A stretch of DNA of 12,136 bases, from the NCBI GenBank assembly GCA_023432565.1, contig JAEYUL010000115.1:1-12136 (forward strand). The letters are read 5' to 3'. Positions within the stretch are counted from its first letter, which is position 1. Every line of letters starts with the position of its first letter. The notes under the pieces were generated by a model. That model worked only from the letters and a program-made list of their open reading frames with translations, was not told the DNA's origin and ran no database searches. This DNA is from Actinomycetes bacterium. Its GTDB lineage: Bacteria; Actinomycetota; Actinomycetes; Actinomycetales; Cellulomonadaceae. A program made the position numbers and the translations under genes. Below are positions 1-5,526 of the stretch, one piece after another.

Positions 1-109
1 CGTGGTGCACGAGGTGTCGTTCGCGGACTCGTCGTTGCAGTACTGCCCCACGTGCCAGACGGGCGGCAAGCCGCTCGCCGACCGCCGGCTGTCGCGGCTC
101 CTGCGCTGA
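1..109 (+). CDS. Fpg/Nei family DNA glycosylase, C-terminal end only (partial)
   Basis: This is the 3' end of a gene that enters from the left edge; its reading frame begins at base 2 and ends at the TGA at 107-109. The 35 visible residues include YCPTCQTGGK followed by LADRRLSRLLR. This resembles the last CxxC half of the C-terminal zinc finger of Fpg/Nei (MutM/endonuclease VIII-like) glycosylases, in the actinobacterial variant that carries a basic tail after the finger. Such enzymes remove oxidised bases and cut the strand, and the finger inserts into DNA. The catalytic N-terminus (Pro-Glu) and the first CxxC lie outside the window, so Fpg and Nei subtypes cannot be separated. The gene is convergent with the GNAT gene that ends at 162. 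Confidence 0.8.
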   Translation, partial: VVHEVSFADSSLQYCPTCQTGGKPLADRRLSRLLR

Positions 110-127
110 GCTCCGGCGCTGAGCTCC
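103..127. repeat. 12-bp direct repeat, period 13, over the glycosylase stop codon
   Basis: GCGCTGAGCTCC occurs at 103-114 and again at 116-127, with one base between the copies. The first copy contains the TGA stop of the glycosylase gene. The second lies just after it, in a different frame. It looks like a small tandem duplication at the gene end; no function is evident. Confidence 0.85.
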
Positions 128-161
128 CGCACGGACAGACCGGCGGACGGCCCCACCGGGC

Positions 162-1061
162 CTAGAACAGGACCGTGGCGTACGACCCGACCTGGCGGAA
201 GCCGACCGCCCGGTAGGCCGCGATCGCGCGCGCGTTGTAGTCGTTCACGTACAGCGAGACCACCGGCGCCACCTGTGCGCGGGTCAGCTCGACGACCGCG
301 GCCATGCCGTGCTCGGACAGGCGCAGCCCGCGCTTGGCCGGTGCGACCCACACGCCCTGCACCTGCGCCACTCCCCCGGCGACCGCACCGAGCTCAGCCT
401 TGAACGAGACGCGGGACTCACCGCGCTCGTCCGGGTCCATGCGCACGAACGAGCGTCCTTGCTCGACGAGCGAGCGCACCCGCGTCTCGTACGGCCCACG
501 CGGCCCGCTCGCCGGCGAGTAGCCGACCTCCTCGGTGAACATCGCGATGCACGCGGGCAGGACGAGGTCCAGCTCGTCGAGCCGCGAGCGGCGCACCGCG
601 GGATCCGCGACGCGCGTGGGTGCGTGGTCGATGACCATCGACGGCTGGTCGTGCCGCACCTCGCGCACCCCCGGCCACACCGCGCGCAGCCGGTCCCACA
701 GGCCGAGCACCGCGGGCGCGGGACCGACGATCGACGAGCAGCGCCTGCCCTGGCGCGCGGCCGTCGTCGCGAACGCGTCCAACGCGGCGCTGACGACCGA
801 CGGGTCGTGCACGGGCACGACCGGCACCATGTTCGCGCCCGCCCAGCACACCGCCACGAGCGCGCCGTCGTGGTGGTAACCCCACAGCGAGCCCCCGGTC
901 GCGCCCAGCCGCGTCGCCCGCGCGTTCTCGATGCGTGCCGTCGCCAGGACGGATCCCACGGGGTCGATCGCGCACACGTCGAGCGCGGCGCCGAGGTCGA
1001 CGTCCTCCAGGACGCGTGCCCCGGGTCGCTGGTCGAGCACCGTCGCGCGCCGCGAGCCCAT
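162..1061 (-). CDS. DUF4081/GNAT-type N-acetyltransferase
   Basis: The gene encodes 299 residues. The C-terminal third is a GNAT domain: VQGVWVAP (strand 4), the acetyl-CoA loop, then SLYVNDYN and AIAAYRAVGFRQVG, which is the usual end of the fold. The N-terminal half matches the DUF4081 arrangement that precedes GNAT in an actinobacterial family; M. tuberculosis has such a gene (Rv2867c) just after ispG, as here. The substrate is unknown. The loop reads KRGLRLS around R244-L248, whereas family members usually have an RxxGxG/A pattern, so the second glycine position holds Leu or Arg; cofactor binding may be altered. I chose the ATG at 1061. A GTG six codons upstream (1079) is possible, and neither has a strong Shine-Dalgarno sequence. 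The frame stays open far upstream inside ispG, but that part is a high-GC shadow. The 95-base gap to ispG on the same strand suggests co-transcription. Confidence 0.85.
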   Translation of the reverse strand: MGSRRATVLDQRPGARVLEDVDLGAALDVCAIDPVGSVLATARIENARATRLGATGGSLWGYHHDGALVAVCWAGANMVPVVPVHDPSVVSAALDAFATTAARQGRRCSSIVGPAPAVLGLWDRLRAVWPGVREVRHDQPSMVIDHAPTRVADPAVRRSRLDELDLVLPACIAMFTEEVGYSPASGPRGPYETRVRSLVEQGRSFVRMDPDERGESRVSFKAELGAVAGGVAQVQGVWVAPAKRGLRLSEHGMAAVVELTRAQVAPVVSLYVNDYNARAIAAYRAVGFRQVGSYATVLF

Positions 1062-1156
1062 GGGGGGATTGTGCCTCACGGACGTCGGCGACGCGCCCCG
1101 GGTCGTCGAGCGAGTCTCGTCCGCCTCCGGGGCGGGTACGGGGCGGCCGTGGCGGG

Positions 1157-2317
1157 TCAGACGACCGTGACGACCGGGCTCGCCTGCCCGTCCGGGTCGG
1201 GCTCCATCGCCTCGGCGATCCGCATCGCCTCGTCGATCAGCGTCTCCACGATCTGCGCCTCCGGCACGGTCTTGACGACCTCGCCCTTGACGAAGATCTG
1301 CCCCTTGCCGTTGCCGGACGCCACGCCGAGGTCGGCCTCGCGCGCCTCCCCGGGGCCGTTGACGACGCAGCCCATGACCGCGACGCGCAGCGGCACCTCG
1401 AGACCCTCCAGGCCCGCGGTGACCCGCTCGGCGAGCGAGTAGACGTCGACCTGAGCGCGGCCGCACGACGGGCACGAGACGATCTCGAGCTTGCGCGGGC
1501 GCAGGTTGAGCGACTGCAGGATCTGGATGCCGACCTTGACCTCCTCGACGGGAGGTGCGGACAGGGAGACGCGGATCGTGTCGCCGATGCCCTGGCTCAG
1601 CAGCGCGCCGAACGCGGTCGCGGACTTGATCGTCCCCTGGAAAGCCGGGCCGGCCTCGGTGACCCCGAGGTGCAGCGGCCAGTCGCCGCGCTGGGACAGC
1701 AGCTCGTAGGCGCGCACCATCACGACGGGGTCGTTGTGCTTGACGGAGATCTTGAAGTCGTGGAAGTCGTGCTCCTCGAACAGCGACGCCTCCCACACGG
1801 CCGACTCCACGAGCGCGTCGGGCGTCGCCTTGCCGTACTTCGCGAGCAGGCGCGGGTCGAGCGAACCGGCGTTGACCCCGATGCGCAGGCTCACGCCCGC
1901 GTCGGCCGCGGCTCGCGCGATGGCACCGACCTGGTCGTCGAACTTGCGGATGTTGCCGGGGTTCACGCGCACCGCGGCGCACCCCGCGTCGATTGCCGCG
2001 AACACGTACTTCGGCTGGAAGTGGATGTCCGCGATCACCGGGATCTGCGACTTGCGGGCGATCGCGGGCAGCGCATCGGCGTCGTCCTGGCTCGGGACCG
2101 CGACGCGCACGATGTCGCACCCGGCGGCCGTCAGCTCGGCGATCTGCTGCAGCGTCGCGTTGACGTCCGTCGTCGGGGTCGTCGTCATCGACTGCACGCT
2201 CACCGGCGCGTCGCCGCCGACTTCCACCTTGCCGACCCGGATCTTGCGGGTCGGACGACGCGGCGCCAGCACGGGCGGGGGCGCCTCGGGCATGCCCAGG
2301 GAGATCGGTACGCTCAC
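1157..2317 (-). CDS. ispG: 4-hydroxy-3-methylbut-2-enyl diphosphate synthase (flavodoxin/ferredoxin), IspG/GcpE
   Basis: IspG catalyses the penultimate MEP-pathway step, reductive opening of 2-C-methyl-D-erythritol 2,4-cyclodiphosphate to HMBDP in the cytoplasm, using a 4Fe-4S cluster. The protein has 386 residues, the usual length for the short bacterial form. The N-terminal TIM barrel begins with VSVQSMTTT and carries IADIHF and RVNPGN. The cluster ligands are visible near the C-terminus: C282 and C285 in SCPSCGR, C317 in MGCVVNGPGE, and E324. I chose the GTG at 2317, which has AGGTGGG at 2329-2335, 11 bases upstream. The in-frame ATG at 2293 has no ribosome-binding site, and the longer frame to 2383 adds an Arg-rich stretch unlike the family. 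The gene follows the DUF1801 gene after a 108-base gap with a hairpin, so it may have its own promoter. It shares the region with dxr, another MEP gene. Confidence 0.97.
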   Translation of the reverse strand: MSVPISLGMPEAPPPVLAPRRPTRKIRVGKVEVGGDAPVSVQSMTTTPTTDVNATLQQIAELTAAGCDIVRVAVPSQDDADALPAIARKSQIPVIADIHFQPKYVFAAIDAGCAAVRVNPGNIRKFDDQVGAIARAAADAGVSLRIGVNAGSLDPRLLAKYGKATPDALVESAVWEASLFEEHDFHDFKISVKHNDPVVMVRAYELLSQRGDWPLHLGVTEAGPAFQGTIKSATAFGALLSQGIGDTIRVSLSAPPVEEVKVGIQILQSLNLRPRKLEIVSCPSCGRAQVDVYSLAERVTAGLEGLEVPLRVAVMGCVVNGPGEAREADLGVASGNGKGQIFVKGEVVKTVPEAQIVETLIDEAMRIAEAMEPDPDGQASPVVTVV

Positions 2318-2350
2318 GCGTCCATCATCCCACCTGTGCGGCCGGCATCG

Positions 2351-2375
2351 CCGCCGAGACGCAGGTCGTCGGCGG
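2351..2375 (-). terminator. Hairpin between the DUF1801 gene and ispG; possible terminator or attenuator
   Basis: CCGCCGAGAC at 2351-2360 pairs with GTC (2365-2367) plus TCGGCGG (2369-2375). This gives a 10-bp stem with one bulged G (2368) and a GCAG loop. It lies about 50 bases past the DUF1801 stop and about 34 bases before the ispG start. No T-run follows on the minus strand, so intrinsic termination is uncertain; it could instead be a leader structure of ispG. Confidence 0.45.
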
Positions 2376-2425
2376 ATTCGCACGTGATCCCCACACGACG
2401 TCTGCTCGACCCGCCGCGCCTGTCC

Positions 2426-2791
2426 TCAGGCGTTCTCGAATCCTCGACGGTCCTCGATCTCCGAGCGGCGCGCGAGCACCAGCCGGTCCACCACGTCGTC
2501 GGGCAACAGGTGGTCCGCGGTGAACCGGACGGTGCCCTTCGACAGGGAGAAGTCCGCGAGCTCGTCGCGCACGGTGTCGAGTGCAGCCGGGCTGAACGGG
2601 TACAGCCCGATGTGGTGCCTGGCGACCATCACGCAGAGCAGGGGCTTGCCCGCGAGCAGGAGCGCGGGCATGCCGTACCCCAGGCCGTCGCGCGCGTCCG
2701 GGACGAGGGCACGGGCACGTGCGTACACCCGCTCGACGGTCGCACGCTGGGGCTCGGGCAGCGACTGCAGGTACTGCGCCAGCTCGGACAT
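2426..2791 (-). CDS. DUF1801 domain-containing protein (YdhG-like)
   Basis: A small 121-residue cytoplasmic protein spanning one domain. Features that fit DUF1801 are the N-terminal helix LAQYLQSLPEPQRATVERV, then DGLGYGMPALLLAGKPLL, then the core HHIGLYPFSPAALD, and the C-terminal region FSLSKGTVRF followed by LPDDVVDRLVLAR. The family has a small alpha/beta fold, and some members have been annotated as iron-chaperone-like, but no biochemical role is secure, so I assign none. I chose the ATG at 2791, which gives a complete domain; upstream sequence lacks a clear Shine-Dalgarno motif, so translation may be weak. The gene sits between rseP and ispG, genes that are adjacent in mycobacteria, and has a hairpin on each side, which suggests an inserted and perhaps separately transcribed unit. 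There is no sign of frameshift or unusual base composition. Confidence 0.85.
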   Translation of the reverse strand: MSELAQYLQSLPEPQRATVERVYARARALVPDARDGLGYGMPALLLAGKPLLCVMVARHHIGLYPFSPAALDTVRDELADFSLSKGTVRFTADHLLPDDVVDRLVLARRSEIEDRRGFENA

Positions 2792-2833
2792 GCTCGGCAC
2801 GGTACGCCCGCCAGCCGCGCGGCACCGAGGGGA

Positions 2834-2855
2834 CCGTCGGGCGGCCGTCCGACGG
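2834..2855 (-). terminator. Hairpin directly after rseP; probable terminator
   Basis: CCGTCGG at 2834-2840 and CCGACGG at 2849-2855 form a perfect 7-bp stem. A further C-G pair and a G-U wobble can extend it inward to a 4-base loop. On the minus strand it begins one base after the rseP stop codon and is followed by TCCCCT, a weak T-poor tail. Position and symmetry fit a terminator separating rseP from the DUF1801 gene. Confidence 0.5.
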
Positions 2856-2856
2856 C

Positions 2857-4176
2857 TCAGGACAGCGTGACCGGGTCGACGATGTCCGCGTAGACGAGCA
2901 GCAGCCCCATCGCACCCAGCACGACGAACACGCCGTACGCGAGCGGCACGAGCTTGGCCGAGTCGAACGGACCGGGGCGCGGCAGCTTGCGCAGGCGGGC
3001 GACCTGACGTCGCGCCCCCTCCCAGAGCGCCGCCGCGACGTGCCCGCCGTCGAGCGGGGGAAGCGGGATCAGGTTGAACACGAACAGGGCGATGTTCAGG
3101 CTCGCGAGCATCTCCAGGAGCCCCGCCAGGCGCACGCTCCAGTCGATGCCGCTGCCCTCGACCGACGCGATCTCGCCCGCGAACCGCCCGACGCCGACGA
3201 TCCCGATGATCGAGTCGGTGCCACGCTCCTCGCCCCCGAACGTCGTCTGCACGAGGTCGACCATGCGTGCGGGCAGCGTCGCGACGACCGTCATGGTCTG
3301 CCACGTGCGCTCCGCGAGGGCGCGCGGCACCTGCGCGACGCTCGTCGCCTGGCGCGCGGTCGTCGGCGTGACGCCCAGGAACCCGACCGCGACCGTGACA
3401 GGCTCACCGGCCTCGTCCAGGCGGGGGTTGCCGTCGGCGTCGTAGACGGGCCGCTGCGCGACCACGGGGGTCACGCTCAGCGCGACGGTGTCACCGCCGC
3501 GCTCGACGACGACCGACGTCGTCCGGCCGCCCGACTCGCGGATGAGCGCCGTCAGCTGGTCCCAGGACTCCACGGGTGTGCCGCCCCAGCTCACGACGGT
3601 GTCGCCGGGACGCAGGCCCGCCGCGGCGCCCGGGGCGGGCTGGTCGGCGTCCGTGCACGTGCGGTCCGCGTCCTCGCCCGCCGCGATCACGCACTTCGAG
3701 ACGCCCTCCAGCGTCGTCGTCGCCACCGGGACGCCGAAGCCCAGGAGCACGATCGCGAGCAGGACGAACGCGATGAGCAGGTTCATCACCGGGCCGCCGA
3801 GCATCGCCACGAGCTTCTTGGGCGTCGAGAGCCGGTAGAACGCGCGGTCGTCCTCCCCCGGGCGGATCTCCGCCGCGCTCGCGTCGCGCGCGTCCTGGGC
3901 GAGCCGGCCGGCCCACGTGCGCGCCGTCGGACTGCCCACCGCCTCCGCAGGCGCGTACATCCCGACGAGCCGCACGAACCCCCCGAGAGGGATCGCCTTG
4001 AGCCCGTACTCCGTCTCGCCCTTGGTGCGCGACCACAGCGTCGGGCCGAAGCCGACGAAGTAGTGGCTGACCCGCACGCCGAACCGCTTGGCGGGCACCA
4101 TGTGCCCCACCTCGTGCAGCGCGATCGAACCGAGCAGCACGACCACGGCGATCAGCACGCCGACCAGGTACGCCAC
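2857..4176 (-). CDS. rseP: Site-2-type intramembrane metalloprotease, M50 family (RseP/Rip1-like)
   Basis: This membrane zinc protease cuts transmembrane anchors such as anti-sigma factors during regulated intramembrane proteolysis; M. tuberculosis Rip1 is the counterpart beside dxr and ispG. The protein has 439 residues. The first membrane segment (about 3-20) leads into the zinc motif H21-E22-V23-G24-H25. A second hydrophobic segment follows LVAMLGGPVMN. A PDZ domain (about 155-260) contains GLRPGDTVVSWGG. The third metal ligand region is NLIPLPPLDGGH with D376, and a last membrane segment runs LAYGVFVVLGAMGLLLVY. Cysteines C162 and C174 lie in the extracytoplasmic part before the PDZ core and could form a disulfide. 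The GTG at 4176 is the start because AAGGAGG lies five bases upstream. The gene is divergent from the FAD oxidoreductase gene and thus has its own promoter, unlike a dxr-rseP read-through operon. The native substrates cannot be told from sequence. Confidence 0.95.
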   Translation of the reverse strand: MAYLVGVLIAVVVLLGSIALHEVGHMVPAKRFGVRVSHYFVGFGPTLWSRTKGETEYGLKAIPLGGFVRLVGMYAPAEAVGSPTARTWAGRLAQDARDASAAEIRPGEDDRAFYRLSTPKKLVAMLGGPVMNLLIAFVLLAIVLLGFGVPVATTTLEGVSKCVIAAGEDADRTCTDADQPAPGAAAGLRPGDTVVSWGGTPVESWDQLTALIRESGGRTTSVVVERGGDTVALSVTPVVAQRPVYDADGNPRLDEAGEPVTVAVGFLGVTPTTARQATSVAQVPRALAERTWQTMTVVATLPARMVDLVQTTFGGEERGTDSIIGIVGVGRFAGEIASVEGSGIDWSVRLAGLLEMLASLNIALFVFNLIPLPPLDGGHVAAALWEGARRQVARLRKLPRPGPFDSAKLVPLAYGVFVVLGAMGLLLVYADIVDPVTLS

Positions 4177-4312
4177 GCCATCCTCCTTCGAGCCCGCCGC
4201 GACCGGCGCAGGGCGGGACCATCTTGCCCCGAGAACCTGTGGTCGTGCTGGGCCGCCTCGGCGGTCGCGTGGCGAGTTGTCGGCGCGGCGCACGGCGGGG
4301 AGCATCGGCGGT
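4177..4312. promoter_or_regulatory. Divergent intergenic region between rseP and the FAD oxidoreductase gene
   Basis: This 136-base gap must hold promoters for two genes read outward. I found no convincing -35/-10 pair; the best minus-strand candidate is CAAGAT within GGCAAGATGG (complement of about 4220-4230), with no good -35. A possible stem pairs 4193-4201 with 4207-4209 plus 4212-4217 (CCCGCCGCG with CGC and GGCGGG, two bases bulged) in the rseP leader just upstream of its ribosome-binding site, but such stems are common in DNA this GC-rich. Confidence 0.4.
4182..4188 (-). promoter_or_regulatory. Ribosome-binding site of rseP
   Basis: AAGGAGG on the minus strand, five bases before the GTG at 4176. 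It decides the start: the out-of-frame ATG at 4181-4179 touches the motif directly and is too close to be used. Confidence 0.85.
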
Positions 4313-5506
4313 GTGAGACCGACACTGCGCAGGCGCTCGATCGACGATCCCGACGACCCCGCACCGTGGGGCGAGGGCGACGTCACGCCGCGCGCGCCGC
4401 TCGACGGCGACACGACGGCCGACGTCGTGGTCGTCGGCGCCGGCCTGACCGGTCTGTGGACCGCCTACTACCTGCTCGAGGCCGACCCGTCGCTCGACGT
4501 GGTGCTCGTCGACGCCGGGGTCACCGGCCAGCTGGAACGCGGGCTGGGTGCCTGCTCGGCCCGGCTCGGGCTCGCGGGCGACGCGCTCGCGAGCCGCTGG
4601 GGAGCGCCCGCGGCGCTCGAGGCGCGCGCGATCCTGCGCGACGCGGTCGTCGAGGTCGGGGGCGTCGCCGCGGTCGAGCAGATCGACTGCGGCTTCGCCT
4701 TCGGCGGCGAGGTGCTCGTCGCCGCGGACGACGACGCACTCGTCCGGCTCGAGCAGCAGGCCGCCGCGGCGCAGCGCTGGGGTGACGAGACGCACGTCCT
4801 GGACCGGGCGGGACTGCGCGCGCACGTCCTGCTCGACGACGCCGTCGGCGGCACCTGGTCACCCGAGGCGGCTCGCCTCGACCCGGGTCGGCTCGCCCGC
4901 GGGCTCCTGGACGTGCTGGTCGCGCACGGCGCCCGCGCGTTCGACCGCACGCCCGTGGCGCGCGTGAGCGAGGCAGCGACCGTCACCGCGCACGGCACGG
5001 TGCGCGCCGCGACGACGATCGACACCCGCCCGCAGGCCCGCGCGCGGCGACGCGCGGCGACGCTCGCCACCGCACCCCTGCCCGACGAGGCGTGGTCGGT
5101 GATCGGCCTGCCGCGCGGCGAGGTCGTCGCTCACAGCGACGGCCTGCGCCTGGTGCGCACACCCACCGGCCGGCTCGTCGGCGGCCGCGCGCAGGCCACC
5201 GCTCCCGCGCGTGCCGAGCGCGTCCTCGGCGCACTGCTGACCCCGCTCGGCTCGTCGGCGGCCCTGCACGAGGCGCTCGTCGACCTCCTGCCGGTGCTCG
5301 CGGACGTCCCCGTCACGCACGCCTGGCAGCGACCGCTCGCCGCACCCGGTGCCCTGCCGTCGGTGGGGCTGGCAGACGGCCGGGCGTGGGCACGCAGCGG
5401 CGGGACCGGCCCCGCGGCCGCCAACGTCGCCGGACGGACGGTCGCCGAGCTCGTCACCGGGACCCAGTCCGCGCTGACCGCGGCACCCTGGGTGCGGACG
5501 GCCTGA
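4313..5506 (+). CDS. FAD-dependent oxidoreductase, divergent DAO/PuuB-like
   Basis: A 397-residue cytoplasmic protein, the only complete plus-strand gene. The N-terminal part APLDGDTTADVVVVGAG, with the dinucleotide motif G42-x-G44-x-x-G47 in GAGLTGLWTAYYLLEAD and an acidic residue ending strand 2 (VVLVDAG), matches amine/amino-acid oxidases of the DAO fold such as gamma-glutamylputrescine oxidase. EVGGVAAVEQIDCGFAFGG, LDPGRLARGLLDVL, APLPDEAWSVIGL and the closing ANVAGRTVAELVTG also fit. It lacks signatures I expect in that family: no ASGRNGGW after strand 2, a shortened middle region, and GGTGPAAANVAG where GxxGxGVxxxNLAG is usual. It is also shorter than typical members (around 450 residues or more). 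It may be a specialised or catalytically weak relative; the substrate is unknown. I chose the GTG at 4313 (GGGGAG at 4297-4302 upstream); the open frame extends back to 4088 but that part overlaps rseP. Confidence 0.8.
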   Translation: MRPTLRRRSIDDPDDPAPWGEGDVTPRAPLDGDTTADVVVVGAGLTGLWTAYYLLEADPSLDVVLVDAGVTGQLERGLGACSARLGLAGDALASRWGAPAALEARAILRDAVVEVGGVAAVEQIDCGFAFGGEVLVAADDDALVRLEQQAAAAQRWGDETHVLDRAGLRAHVLLDDAVGGTWSPEAARLDPGRLARGLLDVLVAHGARAFDRTPVARVSEAATVTAHGTVRAATTIDTRPQARARRRAATLATAPLPDEAWSVIGLPRGEVVAHSDGLRLVRTPTGRLVGGRAQATAPARAERVLGALLTPLGSSAALHEALVDLLPVLADVPVTHAWQRPLAAPGALPSVGLADGRAWARSGGTGPAAANVAGRTVAELVTGTQSALTAAPWVRTA

Positions 5507-5526
5507 TCGGCCCGCGAGGGCTCAGG
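5502..5526. terminator. Hairpin spanning both stop codons of the convergent FAD gene and dxr
   Basis: CCTGA (5502-5506) pairs with TCAGG (5522-5526), and GCCC (5510-5513) with GGGC (5518-5521), around a GCGA loop; TCG at 5507-5509 is bulged. The outer arms contain the stop codons of the two convergent genes. Being symmetric, it could slow polymerase from both sides, but there is no T-run on either strand. Confidence 0.35.

Noticed and set aside
149..162. 5-bp hairpin (GGCCC/GGGCC) between the convergent glycosylase and GNAT genes as a terminator
   Set aside because: The stem is too short to distinguish from chance at this GC content, and no T-run follows it.
1094..1134. Inverted repeat CGCCCCG/CGGGGCG between ispG and the GNAT gene
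   Set aside because: The 7-bp arms enclose a 27-base loop with no good inner stem, so I do not count it as a terminator.
162..2120. A 652-codon minus-strand open frame running from ispG into the GNAT gene, suggesting a fusion protein
   Set aside because: Only the part below 1061 has GNAT sequence. The upstream part lies in a shifted frame of ispG and is Arg/Gly-rich low complexity, as expected from high-GC DNA with few stop codons.
935..2893. Long plus-strand open frame opposite ispG
   Set aside because: It is antisense to ispG and the DUF1801 gene, has Arg/Asp-rich composition with no recognisable domain, and crosses three genes. It is a shadow frame.
4179..4181. ATG just before the rseP start as a possible alternative start or leader peptide
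   Set aside because: It is out of frame with rseP and directly abuts AAGGAGG, leaving no room for ribosome placement.
4177..4312. Sigma70-like or stress-sigma promoter motifs in the divergent region
   Set aside because: No -10/-35 pair with acceptable match and spacing was found. The region must contain promoters, but I cannot place them.
2719..4785. 688-codon plus-strand open frame opposite rseP
   Set aside because: It is very rich in Arg, Asp and His, has no domain, and spans rseP and the start of the FAD gene in the wrong frame.
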